This document shows positions 53,117-64,000 of a stretch of DNA of 64,000 nucleotides, in pieces. Under the pieces are notes generated by a model. That model saw only the letters and a list, made by a program, of their open reading frames with translations, searched no databases and had not been told where the DNA came from. Within the stretch, counting starts at the first letter, position 1, and every line of letters starts with the position of its first letter. Both the position numbers and the translations under genes were made by a program. Source of the stretch: Pseudomonas sp. S31 (GTDB taxonomy: Bacteria; Pseudomonadota; Gammaproteobacteria; Pseudomonadales; Pseudomonadaceae); contig NZ_JACVVE010000027.1 of assembly GCF_016648105.1 (NCBI RefSeq), forward strand, positions 1-64,000, in the 5' to 3' direction.

Positions 53117-54310
53117 TCAGCGGGCCTTGAGGATCTTCTCGGCGATCATCTGGCCGATGGGGATGGCCGAAGTGGCAGCCGGCGAAGGGGCATTGCAGAC
53201 ATGCACCATGCGCGGGGTCTCGGCGAACAGGAAGTCGTGCACCAAGGTGCCGTCGCGCATCACCGCCTGGGCGCGGATCCCGGCCTCATAGGGCAGCAGG
53301 TCCTCGACCTGCAGCGACGGGCAGTACTTGCGGCACTGCTCCAGGTAACCGCGCTTGAACAGCGAGTTCTTCATCTCGGTGGTGCCGGAGCCGAGGTTGT
53401 TCCAGATGGTTTTCCAGAAACCGGGGAAGCGCGCGTACTCGGCCACGTCGCGCCAGTTCACCGACAGGCTGGGGTAGCCCTCGCGGGCAAAACCGAGCAC
53501 GGCATTGGGGCCGACGGTGACACTGCCGTCGATCATCCGCGTCAGGTGCACGCCGAGGAACGGCAGTTCCGGGTCGGGGATCGGGTAGATCAGATGATTG
53601 ACGATCTGGTTCTTGCTCGCCGGCAGGCGGTAATACTCGCCACGGAAGGGGATGATCTGGTGGTCGATCCTGACCCCGGCCAGGCGCGCCAGGCGGTCCG
53701 ACTGCAGGCCGGCGCAGGCGACCAGCTGGCGGGCACGCCAGGTCTGCTGGTGATCGGCAATCTCGACATGTTCGCCGCGTTCGCTGATGGCGCGCACGGT
53801 GGTGGACAGGCGCACTTCGCCGCCGGCTTTCTCGATCACCCGGGCCATGGCATCGCACACCTGCTTGTAGTCGACGATACCGGTGGTGTCGACGAACAGC
53901 GCGCCGAGGCCGGCGATGTTCGGTTCACGACGCTTGAGCTCGGCAGCGTCGAGGCGGTCGACCTTCAGGCCGTTCTGCCGCGAGCGTTCGTGCAACGCGC
54001 CCATGCGTTGCAGTTCCAGCGCATTGGAGGCCACCAGCAGTTTGCCGCAGACATCGAAGGCGATGCCGTGCTCGCTGCAGAAGTCCTTGGTGGCCTGGGC
54101 GCCGCGTTTGCACAACTCGGCCTTGAGGCTGCCCGGGGCATAGTAGATGCCGGCGTGGATCACGCCACTGTTGTGGCCAGTCTGGTGCAAGCCCAGGCTG
54201 GCCTCTTTTTCCAGAATCAGCAAGGAGGCGCCAGGGCGCTGTTCGAGCAGGGCCATCGCCGTGGCGAGGCCCACGATGCCGCCGCCGATGATGCAATAGT
54301 CGTAGGTCAT
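53117..54310 (-). CDS. lhgO: L-2-hydroxyglutarate oxidase
   Basis: FAD-dependent oxidoreductase of 397 residues that oxidises L-2-hydroxyglutarate to 2-oxoglutarate, passing electrons to the membrane quinone pool. The FAD motif is CIIGGGIVGLATAMAL (residues 6-21), followed by LILEKE and GHNSGVIHAGIYYAPGSLKA, a signature of this family. C-terminal GPNAVLGFAREGY and HVCNAPSPAATSAIPIG are also conserved. The gene belongs with the GntR regulator and the MFS gene, and a LhgR-type operator lies 45 bp upstream of the ATG. Confidence 0.92.
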   Translation of the reverse strand: MTYDYCIIGGGIVGLATAMALLEQRPGASLLILEKEASLGLHQTGHNSGVIHAGIYYAPGSLKAELCKRGAQATKDFCSEHGIAFDVCGKLLVASNALELQRMGALHERSRQNGLKVDRLDAAELKRREPNIAGLGALFVDTTGIVDYKQVCDAMARVIEKAGGEVRLSTTVRAISERGEHVEIADHQQTWRARQLVACAGLQSDRLARLAGVRIDHQIIPFRGEYYRLPASKNQIVNHLIYPIPDPELPFLGVHLTRMIDGSVTVGPNAVLGFAREGYPSLSVNWRDVAEYARFPGFWKTIWNNLGSGTTEMKNSLFKRGYLEQCRKYCPSLQVEDLLPYEAGIRAQAVMRDGTLVHDFLFAETPRMVHVCNAPSPAATSAIPIGQMIAEKILKAR

Positions 54311-54354
54311 GCTGGGGTACCTTGGTGCGCTTGTCAGTGGATCTGCTTATCAGG

Positions 54355-54365
54355 TTGTCAGACTA
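54355..54365. promoter_or_regulatory. LhgR-type operator upstream of lhgO
   Basis: TTGTCAGACTA fits the T-N-G-T-N3-A-C-N-A pattern of FadR-group GntR regulators. It sits inside TCAGGTTGTCAGAC (54350-54363), a 14-bp string repeated exactly upstream of lhgR. Confidence 0.7.
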
Positions 54366-54414
54366 ATTAATGCGTTAAAAAGACCGCGCCCGGTCGTCAT
54401 GGCCAGGGCTCCGG

Positions 54415-55125
54415 TCAGTCGAGGGCAGGCAGGTCGATGTGCAGGCGTTTGGCCGAGGCGCGCAGGTGTGCTTCGGCGCATGCGGCGGCAGCCAGGCGAT
54501 CGCCGTCGGCGATGGCCTGGTACAGTGCCTGGTGCTCGCGGTTGGCGTCGGCCGAACCGCCCTGCGAATGGACGGCGGAGTTTTCCCAGGCCGTGCGCCG
54601 GGCACTGGCCAACTGGCCACCGATGAAGTCATGAAAGGCCACGAAGTAGTCGTTCTTGCTGGCGGCAGCGATGGCCCGGTGGAAGGCCACGTCGGCGGCC
54701 GAGGCACTGGCGAAGTCGCTGCGCTTGTCGAGCATGGCCTGCAGGGCCTGGGCCATGCAGGCCAGGTCGGCGTCATCACGGCGACGCGCGGCGATGGCTG
54801 CGGCCTGGGTCTCGATCCACAGGCGCATCTCGAACATCTGCACCAGGTCGGGCTTGCTGCCCACGCTCCCGGGGAAACGGAACACCGTGCCCTTGGGCGT
54901 CTGCGAAATATAGGAGCCGAGCCCGCGCCGGGCGATCAGCACGCCGTCTGCCTTGAGCTGCGCCACCGCCTCGCGCACCACCGAGCGGCTGACGTTCAGC
55001 TGTTCGGCCAGTTGCTGTTCGGTGGGAAGGCGCGACTCGGCGGCCAGGCGGCCGGAGTCGATCTCGGCGCGAATGGCGCCGACGACCCGTTCGACCAGGG
55101 TGTCGGGGCGCTGCAGCTCTAGCAT
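54415..55125 (-). CDS. lhgR: GntR/FadR-family regulator of L-2-hydroxyglutarate oxidation
   Basis: Protein of 236 residues: N-terminal winged helix (LPTEQQLAEQLNVSRSVVREAV, about 34-55) and C-terminal FCD effector domain with metal-binding His/Asp candidates (DVAFHRAIA, HQALYQAI, AHLRAS). It is upstream of lhgO on the same strand, with operators before both genes. LhgR, a repressor released by L-2-hydroxyglutarate, has been described for P. putida W619. The name here rests on family, place and operators. Confidence 0.85.
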   Translation of the reverse strand: MLELQRPDTLVERVVGAIRAEIDSGRLAAESRLPTEQQLAEQLNVSRSVVREAVAQLKADGVLIARRGLGSYISQTPKGTVFRFPGSVGSKPDLVQMFEMRLWIETQAAAIAARRRDDADLACMAQALQAMLDKRSDFASASAADVAFHRAIAAASKNDYFVAFHDFIGGQLASARRTAWENSAVHSQGGSADANREHQALYQAIADGDRLAAAACAEAHLRASAKRLHIDLPALD

Positions 55126-55149
55126 GGAAACGGTTGCCTAATGGTCAGG

Positions 55150-55160
55150 TTGTCAGACAA
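55150..55160. promoter_or_regulatory. LhgR-type operator upstream of lhgR
   Basis: TTGTCAGACAA is a perfect palindrome (TTGTC-A-GACAA) and matches the FadR-group consensus. It lies 25 bp before the lhgR start and is inside the same TCAGGTTGTCAGAC string seen before lhgO. It suggests autoregulation. Confidence 0.75.
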
Positions 55161-55230
55161 TGCCTGGGCGGGTGTTGGGTTGTCAATGATTTCAAAATGT
55201 TAGGTTTAGGTCTGCGCGGCCCTGCTTACA

Positions 55231-55527
55231 TCAAAGCTCGCTGACGAACGTCCCGGTCCCATCGAGGATATTACGCAACGTCAACGCCACCTCTTCCAGG
55301 TCGGTGCCCGCAGATGTCAGCACGATCTCCAGCGATTCGTCGCCTTTCAGCGCATCTCGATCACCCGCAGCCACCTCGATCAACAACCGCTGGGCGCTCA
55401 GCGTGACCTTCAGGCCATCCAGGGTCGACGGCTCGTCGTCCAGGGTCAGGTCGACGGTGTCCTCGTCCGGGTACCGCGTCAGCAGGAACATCTGACCCTT
55501 GTCGCTGTGGCAGCACAGGGTCGCCAT
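55231..55527 (-). CDS. Small conserved-looking hypothetical protein
   Basis: Protein of 98 residues starting MATLCCHSDKGQMFLLTRYP. The ATG at 55527 is chosen because GAGGAAG lies six bases upstream; an in-frame ATG at 55584 would add 19 residues but has no such site. The sequence alternates hydrophobic and acidic residues and looks like a small beta-rich domain (VDLTLDDEPSTLDGLKVTL, LLIEVAAGDRDAL, SLEIVLTSAGTDLEEVALTL). I do not recognise the family. It is divergent from gdhB. Confidence 0.65.
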   Translation of the reverse strand: MATLCCHSDKGQMFLLTRYPDEDTVDLTLDDEPSTLDGLKVTLSAQRLLIEVAAGDRDALKGDESLEIVLTSAGTDLEEVALTLRNILDGTGTFVSEL

Positions 55528-55858
55528 GTTGTCTTCCTCGTCGTCGCAAGGGGTGGCGAACAGCAGGGCGGTCTTGATGTGCATGGCAGGGCTCGGACTG
55601 AAAGAAATGAAAGGGAATTCTGACAGCCCCAGGCATATCCATAAACGTAAAGTTTCCACCCTTTGACCGAAATTGTCGCAGCACCGCAAGCGGCGGTGAC
55701 CACTCAGTCGTTAAGCTTCGACGAGCCCTGGACGTGCCCGCACGTTCAACGCCCTGTTTTTCACCGTTCGCCTTGCCACGGGTTGGCTATCGTTGATCCG
55801 TAGCCGGCGCACGCATGCGACGCTCCAACTACGACAAAGCCCAAGCGGAGTACCACAG
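55528..55858. other. Intergenic region upstream of gdhB
   Basis: This 331-bp region between the divergent small gene and gdhB must hold both promoters. I see no clear regulator site, no RNA gene and no repeat in it. Confidence 0.4.
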
Positions 55859-58800
55859 ATGGCGTTTTTCACCGCAGCCAGCAAAGCCGACTTCCAGCAT
55901 CAACTGCAAGCGGCCCTGGCGCAGCACATCGGCGAACAGGCACTGCCACAAGTGGCCCTGTTCGCCGAGCAGTTCTTCGGCATCATCTCTCTGGACGAAC
56001 TCACCCAGCGGCGCCTGTCCGACCTGGCCGGCTGTACCCTGTCGGCCTGGCGCATCATCGAGCGCTTCGACCCTGAGCAGCCGCAGGTGCGGGTGTACAA
56101 CCCCGACTACGAGCGCAATGGCTGGCAGTCGACGCACACCGTGGTCGAGGTGCTGCACCACGACTTGCCGTTCCTGGTCGACTCGGTGCGTACCGAGCTC
56201 AACCGCCGTGGCTACAGCATCCACACCCTGCAGACCACCGTGCTGAGCGTGCGCCGTGGCGCCAAGGGCGAACTGCTCGAACTGCTGCCCAAGGGTACCC
56301 AGGGCGAGGGCGTGCAGCATGAATCGCTGATGTTCCTGGAAATCGACCGTTGCGCCAACGCCGCCGAGCTGCAGGTGCTGGCCCGCGAGATCGAGCAGGT
56401 ACTGGCCGAAGTGCGGGTGGCGGTGGCCGACTTCGAGCCGATGAAGGCCAAGTTGCGCGAGGTGGTGGCACAGGTCGAGCAGACCGCATACGGCCCGGCG
56501 CAGCACGAGAAGGGCGAGGTCAAGGCGTTCCTCGAATGGCTGCTGGACAACCACTTCACCTTCCTCGGCTACGAGGAATTCACGGTCCAGGGCGACAGCG
56601 CCGGCGGCCAGATGGTCTACGACCCGCAGTCGTTCCTCGGCCTGCCGCGACGCCTGCGCGTGGGCCTGACCGCCGAGGAGCTGCGCATCGAAGACTACGC
56701 CGTGGCCTATCTCAACGAGCCACTGCTGCTGTCGTTCGCCAAGGCCGCGCTGCCTAGCCGCGTGCACCGCCCGGCCTACCCGGACTACGTGTCCATTCGC
56801 CAGCTGGACGCCGACGGCAAGGTCATCAAGGAATGCCGTTTCATGGGCCTGTACACCTCTTCGGTGTATGGCGAGAGCGTGCGCTCCATTCCCTACATCC
56901 GCGTCAAGGTCGCCGAGGTCGAGCGCCGCTCGGGCTTCGACGCCAAGGCGCACCTGGGCAAGGAGCTGGCCCAGGTGCTCGAGGTGCTGCCGCGCGACGA
57001 CCTGTTCCAGACGCCGATCGACGAGTTGTTCAGCACGGTGATGTCGATCGTGCAGATCCAGGAGCGCAACAAGATCCGCGTGTTCCTGCGCAAGGACCCG
57101 TACGGGCGCTTCTGCTACTGCCTGGCCTACGTGCCACGGGAAATCTACTCCACCGAGGTGCGCCAGAAGATCCAGCAGGTGCTGATGGAGCGCCTGAAGG
57201 CCAGCGACTGCGAGTTCTGGACCTTCTTCTCCGAGTCGGTGCTGGCACGGGTGCAGCTGATTCTGCGGGTCGACCCGAAGAACCGCATCGACATCGACCC
57301 CCAGCAGCTGGAAAAGGAAGTGGTCCAGGCCTGCCGCTCGTGGCAGGACGACTACACCGCGCTGGTCATCGAGAACCTCGGCGAAGCCCAGGGCACCAAC
57401 GTGCTCGGCGACTTCCCCAAGGGCTTCCCGGCCGGCTACCGCGAGCGCTTCCCGGCGCACTCTGCGGTGGTCGACCTGCAACATGTGCTGGCCTTGTCGG
57501 AGACCAAGCCGCTGGTGATGAGCTTCTACCAGCCGCTGACACGCCTGGGCGAGCGCCTGCTGCACTGCAAGCTGTACCACGCCGATACGCCGCTGGCGCT
57601 GTCCGACGTGCTGCCGATCCTGGAGAACCTCGGCCTGCGCGTGCTCGGCGAGTTCCCCTACCGCCTGCGTCACGTCAGTGGCCGTGAGTACTGGATCCAT
57701 GACTTCGCCTTCACCTACAGCGAAGGCCTGAGCCTGGATATCCAGCAGCTCAACGACACCCTGCAGGATGCTTTCGTGCACATCGTCAACGGCGACGCCG
57801 AGAACGATGCTTTCAACCGCCTGGTGCTGACCGCCGGCCTGCCGTGGCGTGACGTGGCCCTGCTGCGCGCCTACGCCCGCTACCTCAAGCAGATCCGCCT
57901 GGGCTTCGACCTGGGCTACATCGCCAGCACGCTGAACAACCACACCGATATCGCCCGCGAGCTGACCCGGTTGTTCAAGACCCGCTTCTACCTGGCGCGC
58001 AAGCTTGGTCAGGACGACCTGGACGACAAGCAGCAGCGCCTGGAGCAGGCGATCCTCACCGCGCTGGACGACGTCCAGGTGCTCAACGAGGACCGCATCC
58101 TGCGCCGCTACCTGGACCTGATCAAGGCCACCCTGCGCACCAACTTCTACCAGCCCGACGGCAACGGCCAGGCCAAGTCGTACTTCAGCTTCAAGTTCAA
58201 CCCCAAGCTGATTCCCGAATTGCCCAAGCCGGTGCCGAAGTTCGAGATCTTCGTCTACTCGCCGCGGGTCGAGGGCGTGCACCTGCGCTTTGGCAACGTC
58301 GCCCGTGGCGGCCTGCGCTGGTCGGACCGCGAGGAAGACTTCCGCACCGAGGTGCTCGGCCTGGTCAAGGCCCAGCAGGTGAAGAACTCGGTGATCGTGC
58401 CGGTGGGCGCCAAGGGCGGCTTCCTGCCTCGGCGCCTGCCGCTGGGTGGCAGCCGCGACGAGATCGCCGCCGAGGGCGTGGCCTGCTACCGCATCTTCAT
58501 CAGCGGCCTGCTCGACATCACCGACAACCTCAAGGACGGCGGGGTGGTCCCGCCGGCCAACGTGGTGCGCCACGATGACGACGACCCCTACCTGGTGGTG
58601 GCGGCCGACAAGGGCACCGCGACCTTCTCCGACATCGCCAACGGTATCGCCATCGACTATGGCTTCTGGCTGGGGGACGCCTTCGCTTCCGGGGGCTCTG
58701 CCGGCTACGACCACAAGAAGATGGGCATCACCGCCCGTGGTGCCTGGGTCGGGGTGCAGCGCCACTTCCGTGAACGCGGCATCAACGTGCAGCAGGATCC

Positions 58801-60724
58801 GATCACCGTGATCGGCATCGGCGACATGGCCGGCGATGTGTTCGGCAACGGCCTGTTGATGTCCGACAAGCTGCAACTGGTGGCGGCCTTCAACCACCTG
58901 CACATCTTCATCGACCCCAACCCGGACCCGGCCACCAGCTTTGCCGAGCGCCAGCGCCTGTTCGACCTGCCGCGTTCGGCCTGGACCGACTACGACACCA
59001 GCCTCATGTCCGAGGGCGGCGGGATCTTCCCGCGCAGCGCCAAGAGCATTGCCATCAGCGCGCAGATGAAAGAGCGCTTCGCCATCGAGGCCGACCGCCT
59101 GACCCCGACCGAGCTGTTGCATGCACTGCTCAAGGCGCCGGTCGACCTGCTGTGGAACGGCGGTATCGGCACCTACGTCAAGGCCAGCAGCGAAAGCCAT
59201 GCCGACGTCGGCGACAAGGCCAACGACGCCTTGCGCGTCGATGGCGACGAACTGCGCTGCAAGGTGGTGGGCGAGGGCGGCAACCTGGGCATGACCCAGC
59301 TCGGCCGCGTCGAGTTCGGCCTGCACGGCGGTGCCACCAATACCGACTTCATCGACAACGCCGGGGGCGTGGACTGCTCCGACCACGAGGTCAATATCAA
59401 GATCCTGCTCAACGAAGTGGTGCAGGGCGGCGACATGACCGAGAAACAGCGCAACCAGCTGCTGGGCAGCATGACCGACGAAGTGGCCACCCTGGTGCTG
59501 GGCAACAACTACAAGCAGACCCAGGCGCTGTCGCTGGCCGCGCGTCGCGCCCGTGAGCGGATCGCCGAGTACAAGCGCCTGATGGCCGATCTCGAGGGGC
59601 GTGGCAAGCTCGACCGGGCCATCGAGTTCCTGCCCTCGGAGGAGTTGCTGGCCGAGCGCCTGGCCGCCGGTCAAGGCCTGACCCGTGCCGAGCTGTCTGT
59701 GTTGATTTCCTACAGCAAGATCGACCTCAAGGAGCAACTGCTCAAGTCGCAGGTCCCGGACGACGACTACCTGACCCGCGACATGGAAACCGCGTTCCCG
59801 CCGTCGCTGGTCAGCAAGTTCGCCGAGGCCATGCGCCGTCACCGCCTCAAGCGCGAGATCGTCAGCACTCAGATCGCCAACGACCTGGTCAACAACATGG
59901 GCATCACCTTCGTGCAGCGCTTGAAGGAGTCCACCGGCATGAGCCCGGCCAATGTCGCCGGGGCCTACGTGATCGTGCGCGACATTTTCCACCTGCCGCA
60001 CTGGTTCCGCCAGATCGAGGCGCTGGACTACCAGGTGCCGGCCGATGTCCAGCTGACCTTGATGGACGAGCTGATGCGCTTGGGCCGCCGCGCCACCCGC
60101 TGGTTCCTGCGCAGCCGGCGCAACGAGCAGGATGCCGGGCGCGATGCGGCGCACTTCGGGCCGAAGATCGCGCAGCTGGGGCTCAAGCTCGACGAACTGC
60201 TCGAAGGCCCGACCCGCGAGCGCTGGATGGTGCGCTACCAGGGCTTCGTCGCCGCTGGCGTGCCGGAGCTGCTGGCGCGCATGGTCGCTGGCACCAGCCA
60301 CCTGTACACGTTGCTGCCGATCATCGAGGCGGCGGATGTCACCGGGCATGAGCCGGCGCAGGTGGCCAAGGCGTTCTTCGCCGTGGGCAGCGCGCTGGAC
60401 CTGACCTGGTACCTGCAGGAAATCAGCAACCTGCCGGTGGAGAACAACTGGCAGGCGCTGGCCCGCGAGGCATTCCGCGACGACATCGACCTGCAGCAGC
60501 GGGCGATCACCATTTCCGTGCTGCAGATGGCCGATGCGCCGGACGACATCAACGCTCGCGTGGCCTTGTGGGCCGAGCAGCACCGGGTGATGGTCGAGCG
60601 CTGGCGCGCCATGCTCGACGACCTGCGCAATGCCACCGGGACCGACTATGCGATGTACGCGGTGGCCAACCGTGAGCTGGTCGATTTGGCGATGAGCGGG
60701 CAGGCGGTGGTGGTGCCGTCCTGA
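55859..60724 (+). CDS. gdhB: NAD-dependent glutamate dehydrogenase, large (L_180) type
   Basis: Catabolic enzyme that deaminates glutamate to 2-oxoglutarate with NAD+. It has 1621 residues, the size of the 180-kDa class known from Pseudomonas and Streptomyces. The long N-terminal half carries ACT-like regulatory segments. The catalytic domain begins near residue 800: the Lys motif PVGAKGGF is at about 847-854, DGGVVPPANVVRHDDDDPYLVVAADKGTATFSD-type segments follow, and the Rossmann part has VIGIGDMAGDVFGNG. The ATG at 55859 has GGAG upstream. Confidence 0.95.
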   Translation: MAFFTAASKADFQHQLQAALAQHIGEQALPQVALFAEQFFGIISLDELTQRRLSDLAGCTLSAWRIIERFDPEQPQVRVYNPDYERNGWQSTHTVVEVLHHDLPFLVDSVRTELNRRGYSIHTLQTTVLSVRRGAKGELLELLPKGTQGEGVQHESLMFLEIDRCANAAELQVLAREIEQVLAEVRVAVADFEPMKAKLREVVAQVEQTAYGPAQHEKGEVKAFLEWLLDNHFTFLGYEEFTVQGDSAGGQMVYDPQSFLGLPRRLRVGLTAEELRIEDYAVAYLNEPLLLSFAKAALPSRVHRPAYPDYVSIRQLDADGKVIKECRFMGLYTSSVYGESVRSIPYIRVKVAEVERRSGFDAKAHLGKELAQVLEVLPRDDLFQTPIDELFSTVMSIVQIQERNKIRVFLRKDPYGRFCYCLAYVPREIYSTEVRQKIQQVLMERLKASDCEFWTFFSESVLARVQLILRVDPKNRIDIDPQQLEKEVVQACRSWQDDYTALVIENLGEAQGTNVLGDFPKGFPAGYRERFPAHSAVVDLQHVLALSETKPLVMSFYQPLTRLGERLLHCKLYHADTPLALSDVLPILENLGLRVLGEFPYRLRHVSGREYWIHDFAFTYSEGLSLDIQQLNDTLQDAFVHIVNGDAENDAFNRLVLTAGLPWRDVALLRAYARYLKQIRLGFDLGYIASTLNNHTDIARELTRLFKTRFYLARKLGQDDLDDKQQRLEQAILTALDDVQVLNEDRILRRYLDLIKATLRTNFYQPDGNGQAKSYFSFKFNPKLIPELPKPVPKFEIFVYSPRVEGVHLRFGNVARGGLRWSDREEDFRTEVLGLVKAQQVKNSVIVPVGAKGGFLPRRLPLGGSRDEIAAEGVACYRIFISGLLDITDNLKDGGVVPPANVVRHDDDDPYLVVAADKGTATFSDIANGIAIDYGFWLGDAFASGGSAGYDHKKMGITARGAWVGVQRHFRERGINVQQDPITVIGIGDMAGDVFGNGLLMSDKLQLVAAFNHLHIFIDPNPDPATSFAERQRLFDLPRSAWTDYDTSLMSEGGGIFPRSAKSIAISAQMKERFAIEADRLTPTELLHALLKAPVDLLWNGGIGTYVKASSESHADVGDKANDALRVDGDELRCKVVGEGGNLGMTQLGRVEFGLHGGATNTDFIDNAGGVDCSDHEVNIKILLNEVVQGGDMTEKQRNQLLGSMTDEVATLVLGNNYKQTQALSLAARRARERIAEYKRLMADLEGRGKLDRAIEFLPSEELLAERLAAGQGLTRAELSVLISYSKIDLKEQLLKSQVPDDDYLTRDMETAFPPSLVSKFAEAMRRHRLKREIVSTQIANDLVNNMGITFVQRLKESTGMSPANVAGAYVIVRDIFHLPHWFRQIEALDYQVPADVQLTLMDELMRLGRRATRWFLRSRRNEQDAGRDAAHFGPKIAQLGLKLDELLEGPTRERWMVRYQGFVAAGVPELLARMVAGTSHLYTLLPIIEAADVTGHEPAQVAKAFFAVGSALDLTWYLQEISNLPVENNWQALAREAFRDDIDLQQRAITISVLQMADAPDDINARVALWAEQHRVMVERWRAMLDDLRNATGTDYAMYAVANRELVDLAMSGQAVVVPS

Positions 60725-60742
60725 GCGCTGATCTGAAATGAG

Positions 60743-60774
60743 AAAGCCCCGGCAGTGATGCCGGGGCTTTTTTG
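60743..60774. terminator. Bidirectional terminator between gdhB and ppsR
   Basis: AAAGCCCCGGCA pairs with TGCCGGGGCTTT over a 4-nt loop. T-runs are on the 3' side of both strands, serving the convergent gdhB and ppsR transcripts. Confidence 0.93.
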
Positions 60775-60789
60775 TACTTCTGTGCGGGC

Positions 60790-61608
60790 CTACTTGAAGC
60801 GGCGCTCGACACCTTTCTCCACGAGGATCTTCGCCGAAATCTCTTCCACCGAAAAATGCGTGGAATTGATGTTGGGAATGTTCTCCCGACGGAACAGGTT
60901 TTCCACCTCGCGCACCTCGAACTCGCACTGCGCGAAGCTCGAATAGCGGCTGTTGGGCTTGCGCTCGTGGCGGATGGCGGTGAGGCGGTCGGGGTCGATG
61001 GTCAGGCCGAACAGCTTGTGTTGGTACTTTCTCAGCACCGAAGGCAGCTGCAGGCGCTCCATGTCGTCCTCGGTGAGCGGGTAGTTGGCGGCGCGGATGC
61101 CGAACTGCATGGCCATGTACAGGCAGGTCGGAGTCTTGCCGCAACGGGACACGCCGACCAGGATCAGGTCGGCCTTGTCGTAATAGTGGGTGCGCGCGCC
61201 ATCGTCGTTGTCGAGGGCGAAATTCACCGCCTCGATCCGCTCCATATAGTTGGAGTTGCCGCCAATCGAGTGGGATTTTCCGACGGAATACGACGAATGG
61301 GCGGTTAATTCTTGCTCAAGCGGGGATAAAAACGTCGAAAAAATGTCGATCATGAAGCCGTTCGACGTAGCCAGGATCTCACGGATGTCCTGATTGACGA
61401 TGGTGTCGAAGATGATCGGCCGCATGCCGTCGCGTTCTGCTGCGGCGTTTATCTGCGCCACCATGGTCCGCGCTTTGTCCGGCGTATCGATGTACGGACG
61501 GGTGAATTTGTTGAAAGGAATGCTATCGAACTGCGCTAGCAAGCTTTGGCCCAGGGTTTCGGCCGTGATGCCGGTGCCGTCGGAGATGAAGAACGCGGTT
61601 CGTTTCAT
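60790..61608 (-). CDS. ppsR: PEP synthase regulatory protein (bifunctional kinase/pyrophosphorylase)
   Basis: DUF299-family enzyme of 272 residues that switches PEP synthase off by ADP-dependent phosphorylation of a Thr and on again by phosphate-dependent dephosphorylation. It begins KRTAFFISDGTGITAETLG, and the P-loop-like GVSRCGKTPTCLYMA is at about residues 150-164. The start at 61608 matches the usual N-terminus. It is divergent from its target gene ppsA, as is common in Pseudomonas. Confidence 0.94.
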   Translation of the reverse strand: MKRTAFFISDGTGITAETLGQSLLAQFDSIPFNKFTRPYIDTPDKARTMVAQINAAAERDGMRPIIFDTIVNQDIREILATSNGFMIDIFSTFLSPLEQELTAHSSYSVGKSHSIGGNSNYMERIEAVNFALDNDDGARTHYYDKADLILVGVSRCGKTPTCLYMAMQFGIRAANYPLTEDDMERLQLPSVLRKYQHKLFGLTIDPDRLTAIRHERKPNSRYSSFAQCEFEVREVENLFRRENIPNINSTHFSVEEISAKILVEKGVERRFK

Positions 61609-61653
61609 TTGCGATCTGGGCCTTAAGCTGATGACAAATCTTGGATATGATAG

Positions 61654-61669
61654 GTTCGGTTTGCCGAAC
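61654..61669. promoter_or_regulatory. Dyad in the ppsR-ppsA intergenic region
   Basis: GTTCGG-TTTG-CCGAAC is a perfect 6-bp dyad between the two divergent starts. It does not match the Cra or HexR sites I know. It may be an operator or the base of an RNA hairpin. Confidence 0.4.
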
Positions 61670-61782
61670 GTGGCTGTCGGCATTCTCACTTATTTTCCAG
61701 GTACAGGCCACAAGCGCCCGGTCAAGTCACTGAGGCGGGCCGGCGCCCTTGAGCGTTTCCCATACAGAAGTGGAGAATCACC

Positions 61783-64000
<2,218 letters not shown>

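Noticed and set aside
55829..61144. A very long open frame antisense to gdhB (and similar ones opposite mhpA, mhpC/mhpD, pepN, sbcC and ppsA)
   Set aside because: Strong GC bias at third codon positions keeps antisense frames open. The translations are low in complexity (rich in His, Gln, Val, Arg) and the sense genes are well-known enzymes.

Overview
The window is a GC-rich stretch of a Pseudomonas chromosome, most likely from the P. putida group. The evidence is the many copies of the P. putida type REP palindrome (core GCGGGTAAACCCGC), the large NAD-dependent glutamate dehydrogenase of about 1620 residues, the divergent ppsR/ppsA pair, an lhgR-lhgO unit, an OprD-family porin, and gene order that recalls P. 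putida backbone. This assignment comes from recognition by eye and was not checked against a database. I see no transposase, integrase, phage gene or CRISPR array.

Layout. 1-1400: end of a tRNA-Asp gene, its terminator, a Pro/Ala-rich lipoprotein and a tiny acidic protein. 1392-4444 (minus): an AraC-type regulator, a nitrilase-fold protein that has lost its catalytic residues, and the IclR-type activator MhpR. 4445-13648 (plus): mhpABCDFE, mhpT and an OprD-type porin. 13670-17983 (minus): hcaD-B-C-F-E, with hcaR divergent at 18151. Together these encode a complete route from 3-phenylpropionate or cinnamate (Hca dioxygenase and dihydrodiol dehydrogenase) and from 3-(3-hydroxyphenyl)propionate (MhpA) to the 2,3-dihydroxy catechol. 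The catechol is then taken by meta cleavage to succinate (or fumarate), pyruvate and acetyl-CoA. Gene order within each block matches the E. coli hca and mhp operons, but here the blocks are adjacent and a porin is added. The hca block is bracketed by an exact 17-bp direct repeat.

19138-32197: nhaA, fadH, a PLP enzyme, cytochrome b561, a DUF1853 protein, then a tight plus-strand run of nadK, a PPP-family phosphatase, a rhomboid protease, a DUF1315 protein, a DUF2797 protein and pepN. 32423-37272: a YCF48-like protein plus RND/MMPL exporter pair, a small acidic protein and a lactonase-type beta-propeller. 37577-50056 (minus): a frameshifted glutathione S-transferase gene, sbcC, sbcD, and a compact moxR-DUF58-DUF4381-batA-batB-batD operon. 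50434-51642: a lone DUF2235 (Tle1-like) hydrolase between repeats. 51746-55125 (minus): MFS transporter, L-2-hydroxyglutarate oxidase and its GntR-type regulator, with two matching operators. 55231-64000: a small conserved protein, gdhB, ppsR and the first 2.2 kb of ppsA.

The most interesting signals are the hybrid hca/mhp island with recognisable operators and a flanking repeat, the catalytically dead nitrilase homologue, nuclease-like motifs in two DUF proteins, a REP element translated inside the rhomboid gene, and a 2-bp deletion in a CG run that breaks the glutathione S-transferase gene.
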